A DNA stretch of 22,185 nucleotides from an uncultured Bacilli bacterium (GTDB lineage: Bacteria > Bacillota_I > Bacilli_A > RF39 > UBA660): NCBI GenBank assembly GCA_934130485.1, contig CAKOYE010000013.1, positions 1-22,185 of the forward strand. Reading direction: 5' to 3'. Made by a program: the position numbers and the translations under genes. Below the pieces are notes generated by a model. It did not search any database and was not told the DNA's origin. It was given only the letters and a program-made list of their open reading frames with translations. Positions 1 to 7,661 of the stretch are shown here, piece after piece (positions within the stretch are counted from its first letter, which is position 1; every line of letters starts with the position of its first letter).

Positions 1-197
1 TATTTTTTCTTTTTTGTACTTTTTTCAGTAACATAAGAAATACCAGTACCAGGAATTCCTACAGATGTACGAATATTACCTTTCGCAGTTCTTCCTACCC
101 TAGCTCCTTTAGTACCAACACTAAATCCAACTCCACTTTTACTTAAATTAATATTTATTGGACCTAACTTTATTGTTTTATGAAATCTTAAACCCAT
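1..197 (-). CDS. DUF4236 domain protein (3' end outside window)
   Basis: Small basic protein starting MGLRFHKTIKLGPININ and rich in Gly, Ser and Lys (SKSGVGFSVGTKGARVGR, then GIPGTGISYV). This is the pattern of the DUF4236 domain, whose members start with an RF.K...GPxxINxSKSG motif and carry repeated short beta-strand glycine motifs. Its function is unknown. The ATG is preceded by a strong GGAGGAG site that directly follows the stop codon of the cardiolipin synthase gene, so the two genes are very likely translated from one mRNA. The visible part is 65 codons ending in a lysine run. The next codon begins TA, so the gene may stop just beyond the window edge or continue. The family assignment comes from motif recognition only. 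Confidence 0.75.
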   Translation of the reverse strand, partial: MGLRFHKTIKLGPININLSKSGVGFSVGTKGARVGRTAKGNIRTSVGIPGTGISYVTEKSTKKKK

Positions 198-210
198 TTT
201 TTTCTCCTCC

Positions 211-1761
211 TTATAATAATGGCGCTATAGAAATTAATATAGCTTCAAATATTTTTTTCAAAAATGATCTTTTTTTCCAATTTTCATATTTTATTTGAAT
301 AGAATTTTCTTGTGTCAATAAAAAATCTTCCTGAATTTTCTTTTCAGTTCCAGTATTATATAACCAAACTCCACACTCATAATTTAAATATAGGCTTCTA
401 AAATCAAAATTTATAGTACCTATAACAGCAACGCTAGAATCTACAACACACATCTTAGAATGTATAAAACCCTTTTCATACTCATAAATTTTGACACCAG
501 CTTTTAAAAGTTTTTCATAGTATGAACGAGATAATGTAAAAACAATTTTCTTATCAGGAATATGTGGAATTATAATTCTAACATCTATTCCAGCTAAAGC
601 TGCATTTGTTAAAGAAATTAATGTTTCATTATCCAAAATTAAATAAGGTGTAGTAATATAAACACTTCTTTTAGCGCTATTAATCATATTAATATATGTA
701 TTTTCACTTGGATTATTGTGATTATGTGGTCCATCACAAAATGGTAATATAAAACCATTGTCATCATTTGGATAATTTGGTTCTTCTAATACAAAATCAC
801 TATAATTCAAAATTTTATTTTTATTTTCAATGTTCCACATTCTTAAAAACATTATAACAAAATTTGTAACAGACTTACCGGTAATTCTAACTCCAGTATC
901 TTTCCAATGACCTAAAGTACTCGTTTTATTAATATATTCATCTCCTATATTAATTCCACCTGTATAAGCAATTCTTCCATCTATAACAGCAATTTTTCTA
1001 TGATCTCTATAATTAATATGTATTGACAAAAATGGAAAAATCGGATTAAACATTTTTGTATATATATTAGGATTATTAAAATTTTCTTTGAAACAATCAG
1101 GAATTCTTCTATTACTTCCAATTTGATCAGTTAATATATATATTTTAACTCCTTCTTTACTTTTTTCTTCTAAAATAGAATAAATTTGTTCCCACATACT
1201 ACTCTTAGCAATAATAAAATATTCTAAAAATATGTATTTTTCAGCTTTTTTTAAGTCAATCAATAATTTTTCTAAATATTTTTCACCAATATCTAAATAT
1301 TCAATATTATTGCTTCTATATAAAGGATAATCAGATACATTTGTTAAAAAACAAGCTTGTTTATATTTATATATATCCATTTCCTTTAAAATCATATAGT
1401 CTTCTTTTTTATAGTTTAAAAACTTTTGAGATAATTCTTTATTTTTAATAAATGTTTTTTTTAACATCTTAGGAATACCTACGTTTCCAAAAAGTAAAAA
1501 CATAACAATTCCTAAAACTGGTAATACCGCAATTAAAACGATCCAAGTAAGTTTATAAGATGGATTAATTGGTTTATGTATAATGTATATAATTGAGAAT
1601 ACTTTTAAAATATCAAAAATTACTTCTGAATATATAAATAAATTATTTGTACCCTTATATACCAATAATAAAATCACAATTTGTAAAGTCAAAGTTATCA
1701 AAAATACTAAAAATTTTATTATTGTTTGAATACTATTATGCTCTCCTTTATGCTTATCCAA
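211..1761 (-). CDS. cls: Cardiolipin synthase (phospholipase D family)
   Basis: A 516-residue membrane enzyme expected to join two phosphatidylglycerol molecules into cardiolipin plus glycerol. Two hydrophobic segments near the N-terminus (about 13-35 and 72-92) are the PLDc_N membrane anchor. Two PLD catalytic HKD motifs follow: H254-R-K256-(x4)-D261 in NYRDHRKIAVIDG, and H434-S-K436-(x4)-D441 in FIHSKMCVVDSS, each followed by the expected glycine and asparagine residues (GGINIGDEY, GTINFDFRS). Length and domain order are normal for bacterial Cls. The start is TTG, preceded by AAGGTGA; no ATG or GTG lies near a better ribosome site, so the exact start is somewhat uncertain. The DUF4236 gene follows at once. 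The gene is divergent from the AGCS symporter. Confidence 0.93.
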   Translation of the reverse strand: MDKHKGEHNSIQTIIKFLVFLITLTLQIVILLLVYKGTNNLFIYSEVIFDILKVFSIIYIIHKPINPSYKLTWIVLIAVLPVLGIVMFLLFGNVGIPKMLKKTFIKNKELSQKFLNYKKEDYMILKEMDIYKYKQACFLTNVSDYPLYRSNNIEYLDIGEKYLEKLLIDLKKAEKYIFLEYFIIAKSSMWEQIYSILEEKSKEGVKIYILTDQIGSNRRIPDCFKENFNNPNIYTKMFNPIFPFLSIHINYRDHRKIAVIDGRIAYTGGINIGDEYINKTSTLGHWKDTGVRITGKSVTNFVIMFLRMWNIENKNKILNYSDFVLEEPNYPNDDNGFILPFCDGPHNHNNPSENTYINMINSAKRSVYITTPYLILDNETLISLTNAALAGIDVRIIIPHIPDKKIVFTLSRSYYEKLLKAGVKIYEYEKGFIHSKMCVVDSSVAVIGTINFDFRSLYLNYECGVWLYNTGTEKKIQEDFLLTQENSIQIKYENWKKRSFLKKIFEAILISIAPLL

Positions 1762-1850
1762 TCTATCACCTTCTAACTATAAACATTTTATCATATTTTT
1801 TTAGACATTTATACTAAAAAATAAATTTTGTCTTTTATTGTATTAAAAAA

Positions 1851-1880
1851 TTAAACATAGAAAAGTATTTAATGTATAAA
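1851..1880 (+). promoter_or_regulatory. Weak candidate promoter of the AGCS symporter
   Basis: TAAACA (1852-1857) and TATAAA (1875-1880), spaced by 17, lie ahead of the AGAGGAAGTG ribosome site. The -35 matches only four of six consensus bases, and such matches are common in AT-rich DNA. Confidence 0.3.
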
Positions 1881-1902
1881 ATTTTTTAGAGGAAGTGATT
1901 TA

Positions 1903-3183
1903 ATGGAGATATTAAATAAATTATTATGGGCTGTTGCATCTGCACTTATTATTGTATCAGGAATTTATTTTACAATTAAATTAAAATTTGTTCAATTTGA
2001 TTTCAAAAAAATATTTTTTTATACATTTAAAAACAATGAAAAAACAAAAGGACTAAATCCACTTTCAACATTAATGTTAACCCTAGCTGGAAAAATTGGT
2101 GTTGGATCTATTGCTGGAGTTGCTCTTGCGATTTATATAGGAGGAGCTGGAACAATTTTTTGGATGTGGGTAATCGCTTTATTATCTGCTTCAAATACAT
2201 TTGCAGAAACATTTCTAGGAATTCTTTATAAGGAAAAAGATCAAGACGATATTTATAAAGGAGGGCCTAGTTATTATATAAAAAAAGGATTAAAGAAAAA
2301 AAATCTCGCTATTATATGTTCACTAATAATAATTTTAAGTTACCTTTTTGGATTTATTCCAATACAAGCAAATACTATTACAAAATCGGTAAATGAAATT
2401 TTTTATATTAATCCAATTATTATAGGTATAATACTTTCTTTAATATCAGCTACTATTATTTTTGGTGGAATAAAAAAAATAAGTAAAGCTTCTAATAAAA
2501 TAGTTCCCGTTATGACAATTTTATATTTAATTGTATCAGTTATTATAATCATTAAAAATATTGACAAAATACCATTTATTTTCTTAGAAATTGTAGAAAG
2601 TGCTTTCAATTTAAAACCTTTTTTTACAGGGTTTATGGCGACACTTATCATTGGAATACAAAGAGGAATATTTGCAAATGAATCTGGACTTGGTACTGGT
2701 AGTATTGCATCATCAACAACATCAAATGATAATCCCATTGTAGCTAGTTATGTTCAAATGTTAGGAATATATATAGCAACACTACTTATTTGTACTTCTA
2801 CATTTTTGATTATAATGACATCTAATTATAAAGCTATAAATTTTTCTGATGTTAATGGTATTGAAATAACACAATATGCTTTTAATTATCATTTGGGTAT
2901 TTTTGGTAATATTTTAATTTTTATATCTATTCTTCTTTTTGCTTTCTCAACAATTTTAACTGGATATTATTATATTGAATCTAATATTAAATTTTTTAAA
3001 GGTAATATAAATAAAAAGCAACTAGTTTTTATAAAACTAATCACTTTAATATTTTTATTTATAGGTTGTATTATTTCTTCAGAAAAATTATGGAATATAG
3101 TAGATATTTTAATCGCAATGCTTGCCATTATCAATATATATTCTCTATTAAGATTAAGAGATAAAATTAAGAAAAAATTATAA
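1903..3183 (+). CDS. Sodium:alanine/glycine symporter family protein (AGCS)
   Basis: A 426-residue polytopic membrane protein with about ten or more hydrophobic helices. The N-terminal region LTLAGKIGVGSIAGVALAIY, followed by GGAGTIFWMWVIALL and GGPSYYIKKGLKKK, is the conserved core of the alanine or glycine:cation symporter family (AlsT/DagA type, PF01235), which imports small neutral amino acids with Na+. A second typical region is GIQRGIFANESGLGTGSIAS (about 252-271). The start ATG follows AGAGGAAGTGATTTA. The protein is slightly shorter than the usual 450-490 residues, with a short C-terminal tail. The substrate cannot be told from sequence. It is convergent with the DUF2974 gene, whose stop codon lies one base away, and no hairpin terminator is visible there. 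Confidence 0.88.
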   Translation: MEILNKLLWAVASALIIVSGIYFTIKLKFVQFDFKKIFFYTFKNNEKTKGLNPLSTLMLTLAGKIGVGSIAGVALAIYIGGAGTIFWMWVIALLSASNTFAETFLGILYKEKDQDDIYKGGPSYYIKKGLKKKNLAIICSLIIILSYLFGFIPIQANTITKSVNEIFYINPIIIGIILSLISATIIFGGIKKISKASNKIVPVMTILYLIVSVIIIIKNIDKIPFIFLEIVESAFNLKPFFTGFMATLIIGIQRGIFANESGLGTGSIASSTTSNDNPIVASYVQMLGIYIATLLICTSTFLIIMTSNYKAINFSDVNGIEITQYAFNYHLGIFGNILIFISILLFAFSTILTGYYYIESNIKFFKGNINKKQLVFIKLITLIFLFIGCIISSEKLWNIVDILIAMLAIINIYSLLRLRDKIKKKL

Positions 3184-3184
3184 A

Positions 3185-4279
3185 TTACTTATTGTTTCTA
3201 TCGAATATTTGCTTTTTTAAATCATTAGAACAATACTTTATTAAAAATTTGAATAAATCTATTATCATTCTTTTTGTTTCTTGATTAATATTTTTTGTTT
3301 CTTTTATAATTTTTATTGTCTTACTAAATTTATCTGCTTTAAAATCTAGTAAATTATTAATCTCTGCACGAGTACAAACATCAAATAAAGAATTTACAAA
3401 ATTTTCTCTTTCAATATCATTATATTTATCAAGCCATTTTATAATAGCGCTATCAAGTTCTCTACTAAAGAAACTAAGTTTAGCTTGAACAAATTCTTTA
3501 TCTTCAATTTTCCAAGTTGTTAAGTCATGAGCTAATATGCCTGATTCATAGGAATATACAACTTTATAGTTATCACCATGTCTTAATAATAATCCAATAA
3601 AACTATAATTTGGAATTATATGTTCAAGAATATGTTCAACTTGTTTATATTTTTTTGATTCAATTTGTTTCTTTCTTAAACCAGGGCCATCATTATTATA
3701 TATCTTAATTATTTTTTTTCTTTTCCAAAAATGACAGTACATACTAGAAACTAGTGCTAAATTTCCGCCTTTAGAATGTCCACCTACTATAATTTTTCCT
3801 GATGACAATTTTATATTCTTATTTAAATATTTAATCGCAAGTTCGTGTGCTTTAACAGGAAATTTATAAGCAAGTTCAAAATCTTCCTTCCAACCACTAA
3901 TTAAATGATCAGTTCCCTCATATGAAATGTAATTTGTTTTGCTATCAACTTTTATGTTCATAGCGCAAAATTGTGTTTCATCTGAGAAAAAATATTCATA
4001 ATTAGTAACAACTAAATCCTTATATCTTGCCGTATTTTTTATAATGTCTAATATTTTAACTGCACCTTTTACAGCAATAATATTACTATTTATCTGCTTT
4101 TTTGTATGAGATAAAAAATAATTATTAGCAATTTCTTCAATGGTCAAATTATTTACTTTATCAATATCAAAATCTACATAAGATAAAGAAGCAAAAACTA
4201 GATTATCGACCTCATTAAAAGGTTCTTCTAGAAATTTTTTATTTCCATATTTTTTTATATAATTAAAAATATTCTTCAT
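3185..4279 (-). CDS. DUF2974 family protein, lipase-like alpha/beta hydrolase
   Basis: A 364-residue protein with no signal peptide or membrane segment. It carries ISYEGTDHLISGWKEDFELAY (about 118-138), the oxyanion-side motif of lipase-3-like folds, and VGGHSKGGNLALVSS (about 165-179), a nucleophile elbow with Ser169. These two motifs define the DUF2974 (Mbeg1-like) family common in Firmicutes, thought to be serine hydrolases; the substrate is unknown. An acid/His pair is expected further along (for example the D/H in the HDLTTWKIED region), but I cannot assign it. The ATG is one base after the tgt stop codon with only a poor ribosome site, so translation is probably coupled to tgt. Confidence 0.8.
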   Translation of the reverse strand: MKNIFNYIKKYGNKKFLEEPFNEVDNLVFASLSYVDFDIDKVNNLTIEEIANNYFLSHTKKQINSNIIAVKGAVKILDIIKNTARYKDLVVTNYEYFFSDETQFCAMNIKVDSKTNYISYEGTDHLISGWKEDFELAYKFPVKAHELAIKYLNKNIKLSSGKIIVGGHSKGGNLALVSSMYCHFWKRKKIIKIYNNDGPGLRKKQIESKKYKQVEHILEHIIPNYSFIGLLLRHGDNYKVVYSYESGILAHDLTTWKIEDKEFVQAKLSFFSRELDSAIIKWLDKYNDIERENFVNSLFDVCTRAEINNLLDFKADKFSKTIKIIKETKNINQETKRMIIDLFKFLIKYCSNDLKKQIFDRNNK

Positions 4280-4280
4280 T

Positions 4281-5387
4281 TTATTTACTTTGATATTTCT
4301 TTAAAAAATCATCTTTATAATCTAATAATGTATCTGTTTTTATTGCTTCTCTTAATTCTTCTGTAAGTTTAATTAAAAAGCGAATATTATGAATTGATAA
4401 TAAAGTTCCACCAAGAGACTCACCACATATAATTAAATGTCTAATATATGCCTTAGTATAATTTTTACAAGCATAACAGTCACAATTTTCTTCTATTGGT
4501 GTAAAATCGGCTTTATATTTAGAATTTTTGATATTGATTTTTCCATTTCTAGTAAAGGCATTTCCGTGACGAGCAATTCTTGTTGGTAAAACGCAATCAA
4601 ACATATCAATACCTCTAGTTACTCCCTCAATTATATCAATAGGATCTCCTACCCCCATTAGATATCTTGGTTTATCACTAGGTAAATATCTTATTCCATC
4701 ATCAATCATTTTATACATTGTTTCCTTATCTTCACCAACACTAGTTCCACCGATACTATATCCATCAAAGCCAATTTTTACGGTTTCTTTTGCGCTAAAC
4801 TCTCTTAGGTCAGTATATTCACCACCCTGAACTATTCCAAACAAAGACTGATTTTCATTTTTAAAATTTTCTTTTCCCCTTTTAGCCCATCTTAAAGTTC
4901 TTTCTGTACTTTTTTTCGCATATTCATATTCAGCAGGATAAGGTATGCATTCATCAAAACTCATCGCAATATCACTATCTAGCTTATTTTGAATTTCTAT
5001 TGATAATTCTGGTGTTAAAAATAAATTTGCACCATCAATATGACTTTTGAATTTAACACCCTCCTCTGTAATATCTTTTGGTTTAGCTAAAGAAAAAACT
5101 TGAAATCCACCACTATCTGTTAAGATTGGTCCATCATAATTCATAAATTTATGTAATCCACCAGCGGCCTTTACTATATCTTCACCAGGTCTTAACCATA
5201 AATGATAAGTATTAGATAAAATTATAGCGCTATTACATTCCTTAACTTGTTCTGGAGTTAAAGTTTTAACGGTTGCTAGTGTACCTACAGGCATAAACAT
5301 AGGTGTTTCAAAAGTACCATGATTAGTATATAACAAACCATATCTAGCATTTCCTAATTTTTTAAGTAATTCATATTTTATTTTCAT
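4281..5387 (-). CDS. tgt: Queuine/preQ1 tRNA-ribosyltransferase
   Basis: A 368-residue cytosolic enzyme that exchanges guanine-34 in GUN-anticodon tRNAs for a 7-deazaguanine base. Visible hallmarks: general-base Asp91 in LTDSGGFQVFSL, nucleophile Asp264 in MFDCVLPTRIARHG, FGIVQGG (183-189), and the zinc site C302-x-C304-x2-C307 with His333. I chose the ATG at 5387 over the adjacent in-frame TTG at 5390 because it fits the AGGATGTGAT ribosome site better. No queuosine biosynthesis genes (queC, queD, queE, queF) lie in the window, so the cell may make preQ1 elsewhere or salvage the base. It leads a two-gene unit with the DUF2974 gene and has its own promoter with a palindrome over the start of transcription. 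Confidence 0.96.
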   Translation of the reverse strand: MKIKYELLKKLGNARYGLLYTNHGTFETPMFMPVGTLATVKTLTPEQVKECNSAIILSNTYHLWLRPGEDIVKAAGGLHKFMNYDGPILTDSGGFQVFSLAKPKDITEEGVKFKSHIDGANLFLTPELSIEIQNKLDSDIAMSFDECIPYPAEYEYAKKSTERTLRWAKRGKENFKNENQSLFGIVQGGEYTDLREFSAKETVKIGFDGYSIGGTSVGEDKETMYKMIDDGIRYLPSDKPRYLMGVGDPIDIIEGVTRGIDMFDCVLPTRIARHGNAFTRNGKINIKNSKYKADFTPIEENCDCYACKNYTKAYIRHLIICGESLGGTLLSIHNIRFLIKLTEELREAIKTDTLLDYKDDFLKKYQSK

Positions 5388-5389
5388 CA

Positions 5390-5410
5390 AATCACATCCT
5401 AAATGTGATT
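5390..5410. repeat. Palindrome over the tgt start region
   Basis: Perfect 8-base inverted repeat AATCACAT-N5-ATGTGATT. It overlaps the tgt -10 box on one side and the tgt ribosome binding site on the other. This position suits a repressor operator. If transcription starts further upstream, it could also form an RNA hairpin holding the ribosome site. It does not resemble a preQ1 riboswitch. Confidence 0.5.
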
Positions 5411-5436
5411 ATATATTATTTTTTATAAAATATCAA
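5408..5436 (-). promoter_or_regulatory. tgt promoter
   Basis: Reading on the minus strand, TTGATA (5436-5431), a 17-base spacer and a perfect TATAAT (5413-5408). Transcription should start near 5401, giving a very short leader before the tgt ATG. Confidence 0.6.
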
Positions 5437-5443
5437 TTATACG

Positions 5444-5471
5444 TTGACTTTTTTAAAATTTTTATTATAAT
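5444..5471 (+). promoter_or_regulatory. Strong promoter of the orphan gene at 5561
   Basis: TTGACT (5444-5449), a 16-base spacer and TATAAT (5466-5471). The predicted start near 5478 leaves a leader of about 80 bases containing the hairpin at 5492-5542. Confidence 0.7.
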
Positions 5472-5491
5472 ACTTTCATATAAAAAGAAAG

Positions 5492-5542
5492 AATAGCTTT
5501 TGTAAGCAAAATATCAATGATAAATCACTTACAAAAACTATT
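5492..5542 (+). promoter_or_regulatory. Leader hairpin upstream of the orphan gene
   Basis: The inverted repeat AATAGCTTTTGTAAG (5492-5506) and CTTACAAAAACTATT (5528-5542) pairs over 14 of 15 positions around a 21-base loop. It ends four bases before the CGAGGAG ribosome site. No U-tract follows, so it is not a terminator. It may be a translation-control or mRNA-stability element, or a DNA operator. Confidence 0.5.
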
Positions 5543-5560
5543 ATACGAGGAGTAAATTAG

Positions 5561-6193
5561 ATGAATAATATTATGATTTATGGAACAAATGAGTTAGAAA
5601 AAATTAATTTCACCCGTATTAGTAAAATTAAACAATACGCTATATATAATTATAAAAAATTTATGTATAAAAACATACCAGATAGTAAAGGTTACTATCA
5701 ATTTGTTAATAGGCTATCAGTTAAATCTCCACGTAGAGCATTTGTTAAATTTCAAGCTTACGATATTTATCCTACACTTGAAATCAATTCGAAATTTATT
5801 GCAAATGGAAAATCATTTAATTTTGAAAATGAAACTGAAAAAAATATCTTTTTATGCGAACTAATATTTTTTGATAATAATAAGTTTTTAGAAAAATTAG
5901 ATAATTGTGATATGCTTATAACACTAAATAAATTTATTATTTTTAATAATTTTATAGAAAATAAATTTGCAAATAATTATGAAAAAATGATATTACAGAA
6001 AAAAATTTTTTACAAAAGCTTTTTTGAAAAATATAATACTAAAATAAAAGTAATGTTACAACATTTTTATGAATTTCATAGAATATCTGATATAAATTTG
6101 ATTATTAATAAATTATCACAAATAAACTACTTTGATAACGATTTATATGATTCCTATATCCAACAAAAAAATAAAGAAAAAATAAAAATCTAG
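5561..6193 (+). CDS. Hypothetical protein, 210 residues
   Basis: I do not recognise this protein. It has no signal peptide, clear membrane helix or metal motif. It is rich in Lys, Asn, Ile, Phe and Tyr. A moderately conserved-looking core lies at about 45-90 (YYQFVNRLSVKSPRRAFVKF, then YDIYPTLEI). The C-terminal half is predicted mostly helical and basic, ending KNKEKIKI. The ATG is well placed after CGAGGAG. The gene stands alone: it has its own strong promoter, a leader hairpin, and a terminator overlapping its stop codon. It is convergent with the amidotransferase gene. Good expression signals and an uninterrupted frame support a real gene; function is unknown. Confidence 0.7.
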   Translation: MNNIMIYGTNELEKINFTRISKIKQYAIYNYKKFMYKNIPDSKGYYQFVNRLSVKSPRRAFVKFQAYDIYPTLEINSKFIANGKSFNFENETEKNIFLCELIFFDNNKFLEKLDNCDMLITLNKFIIFNNFIENKFANNYEKMILQKKIFYKSFFEKYNTKIKVMLQHFYEFHRISDINLIINKLSQINYFDNDLYDSYIQQKNKEKIKI

Positions 6194-6211
6194 CTATTTG
6201 CTAGATTTTTT
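6184..6211. terminator. Bidirectional terminator
   Basis: The stem AAAAATCTAGC (6184-6194) pairs with GCTAGATTTTT (6200-6210) around loop TATTT, with T-rich ends on both strands. It overlaps the stop codons of both convergent genes. Confidence 0.85.
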
Positions 6212-6811
6212 GCATACATCAACAAAATCATCAAAAATTTTCTTACAATACTTATTCCCCATCATATTTTCAGGATGCCAAGCAACCCCTAAAAAAAATT
6301 TTTTACTAGGATCCTCTATAGCTTCTATCACACCATCGTTACTTCTTGCCGATATAAGTAAATTCGGATTTTTAATTTCATATATATGACGACTATTAAC
6401 ATCAATGTTATATTCACCTATTATATCAAATAATTTTGTATTATTATAAATGGTAATTGTATGTGTATTCATATTTTCTAAATTATGTAACCCTGAATTT
6501 ATTTCTTCTAAATGGCCATTAAAAACTTCACCAATAGTTTGCATACCTAAACATATACCTAATAATGGAATATCCAAACTGTAACATTTTTTTATAAGTT
6601 CAAAGTCAAAATCAGTAGCTTCATTACCACCTTGTAAAATAAAACCATCGCATACGTTCACTAAATCCAAACTACTATCATCATTTATAATTCCAATTAC
6701 ATCAATATCGTAATTTATAAGTGAATTATAAATATTTTTATAAATTATTTGGACATCTTTATTTGTAATATTTTTATCTGGTCTTAAAACAATACCTATT
6801 ATAGGTTTCAT
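6194..6811 (-). CDS. Class I glutamine amidotransferase-like hydrolase (peptidase C26 type)
   Basis: A 205-residue cytosolic protein of the gamma-glutamyl hydrolase / PuuD-like C26 family. It contains FILQGGNEAT (58-66), the nucleophile elbow LLGICLGMQTIGEVFNG with Cys87, and VAWHPENM with His179 and Glu181, which completes the Cys-His-Glu triad. VNSRHIYEI (138-146) matches the usual VNSxHHQ segment. Known members hydrolyse gamma-glutamyl amides such as gamma-glutamyl-GABA; the substrate here is unknown. The protein is shorter than PuuD (about 250 residues). The ribosome site AAAGGGGG lies rather far upstream of the ATG. The gene follows yneF but is separated from it by a hairpin terminator, so it may have its own promoter or depend on read-through. 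Confidence 0.85.
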   Translation of the reverse strand: MKPIIGIVLRPDKNITNKDVQIIYKNIYNSLINYDIDVIGIINDDSSLDLVNVCDGFILQGGNEATDFDFELIKKCYSLDIPLLGICLGMQTIGEVFNGHLEEINSGLHNLENMNTHTITIYNNTKLFDIIGEYNIDVNSRHIYEIKNPNLLISARSNDGVIEAIEDPSKKFFLGVAWHPENMMGNKYCKKIFDDFVDVCKKSSK

Positions 6812-6831
6812 TATATTAAAATTTCCCCCTT

Positions 6832-6864
6832 TAAAAAAATGACTAATCCATATATTTAGTCATT
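6832..6864 (-). terminator. Terminator of the UPF0154 gene
   Basis: Perfect 9-base stem AATGACTAA (6838-6846) with TTAGTCATT (6856-6864), followed on the minus strand by a T run (6839-6833). It overlaps the yneF stop codon. Confidence 0.75.
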
Positions 6865-7076
6865 GATTTCATCATTTGATTAACTTGTTTTTGACTAGGA
6901 GTTCTTCCCATCTGCATCATCATAGCTTTAATCATTTGTTCATTTATAGGAGGATTTTTTTTCATATATTTTTTCATATAATTACGAGCTATAAAAAATC
7001 CTATAACTCCTCCTGCAATAAGTCCACCTATAAATTTAAGTAAATCAAGAAAAAATTGTCCCCAATCCATATTCAT
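6843..7076 (-). CDS. yneF: UPF0154 family membrane protein (YneF-like)
   Basis: A small protein of about 77 residues with one N-terminal membrane helix (LLKFIGGLIAGGVIGFFIA) and a conserved tail: RNYMKKYMKKNPPINEQMIK, then MMMQMGRTPSQKQVNQMMKSM. The KNPPIN and MGxxPSxKxxNQMMK motifs are diagnostic of UPF0154, whose B. subtilis member is YneF. Function is unknown. Three in-frame ATGs occur at 7079, 7076 and 7070. The AGGAAGG site is two, five and eleven bases away respectively, so I prefer 7076. As in B. subtilis, it lies just downstream of the sirA-like gene and tkt. Confidence 0.9.
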   Translation of the reverse strand: MNMDWGQFFLDLLKFIGGLIAGGVIGFFIARNYMKKYMKKNPPINEQMIKAMMMQMGRTPSQKQVNQMMKSMTKYMD

Positions 7077-7094
7077 CATATCCTTCCTACAAAC

Positions 7095-7123
7095 ATTTTA
7101 CTAAAATAATTATACTTTTACAA
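7095..7123 (-). promoter_or_regulatory. Candidate yneF promoter
   Basis: Minus-strand TTGTAA (7123-7118), a 17-base spacer and TAAAAT (7100-7095). It lies in the gap between the sirA-like gene and yneF and would give a leader of about 15 bases. Confidence 0.45.
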
Positions 7124-7150
7124 GTCCTATTTAATTATATTTAATAATTA

Positions 7151-7588
7151 TTAACAATATGAATAATTACGTTTATTTATGGAATAATCTTTCAACCAAA
7201 AATAATCTTTATTATCAAAATCACAAACAAAAATATTTTTATTATACAAATTAAAAATCCTAAGTGCATATGGAATATTACAACTTGTTTTTAATACAAT
7301 ACAAGAGTGATTTATTTGTAAACAGGTCTTTTGTCTAGCATATATATCATTAATGAAAAACTGTTTGCCAATTTTCCTTATATATTTATTATTTTTGTTT
7401 ATAAAATAATTTTTAATAATTTCTGTATTAAAAGTTTGACATAACTGATTATATATTGAAATTCCATAAATAAAATCATCATTGCTCAAATGATAAATAT
7501 TTTCAAGTGTTATATACAATATATTTGCATTATTCCTATATATATCGTAAAAATCATTCTTTATAATAAATAAATAATATTTTCTCAT
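7151..7588 (-). CDS. sirA: SirA-like protein (sporulation inhibitor of replication family)
   Basis: A 145-residue soluble protein. Its start, MRKYYLFIIKNDFYDIYRNN, and its end, NIFVCDFDNKDYFWLKDYS, resemble the ends of B. subtilis SirA/YneE as I remember it (MERHYYTYLIKEEF at the start, a CFLAMDF..ERYGWL segment near the end). SirA binds DnaA domain I and blocks initiation of replication at sporulation. The middle is poorly conserved and extra rich in Asn and Ile. The position between tkt and yneF is exactly that of sirA in B. subtilis, which is the strongest support. I start at the third-codon Met (7588) because GGTG lies seven bases upstream; the ATG at 7594 is too close to it. Homology is inferred by eye, and the role in an organism of unknown sporulation ability is open. 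Confidence 0.65.
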   Translation of the reverse strand: MRKYYLFIIKNDFYDIYRNNANILYITLENIYHLSNDDFIYGISIYNQLCQTFNTEIIKNYFINKNNKYIRKIGKQFFINDIYARQKTCLQINHSCIVLKTSCNIPYALRIFNLYNKNIFVCDFDNKDYFWLKDYSINKRNYSYC

Positions 7589-7637
7589 ATTCATTCACCA
7601 CATTTATCATATAACATCCAATTTAAAAAAAATGTAG

Positions 7638-7661
7638 AAAAAAACACTTATAAAAGTGTTT
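7638..7661 (-). terminator. Transketolase terminator
   Basis: The stem AAACACTT (7642-7649) pairs with AAGTGTTT (7654-7661) around a 4-base loop, followed on the minus strand by a T run (7644-7638). It overlaps the tkt stop codon and separates tkt from the sirA-like gene. Confidence 0.75.

Noticed and set aside
2403..2738. 111-residue frame on the minus strand inside the AGCS gene
   Set aside because: It is a shadow of the symporter gene, with no ribosome site and repetitive hydrophobic translation.
5390..5410. preQ1 riboswitch in the tgt leader
   Set aside because: The leader is too short and lacks the C-rich loop and A-rich tail of preQ1 aptamers; only a simple palindrome is present.
6198..6389. 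63-residue plus-strand frame at the end of the amidotransferase gene
   Set aside because: Antisense to the catalytic His region and starts inside a terminator.
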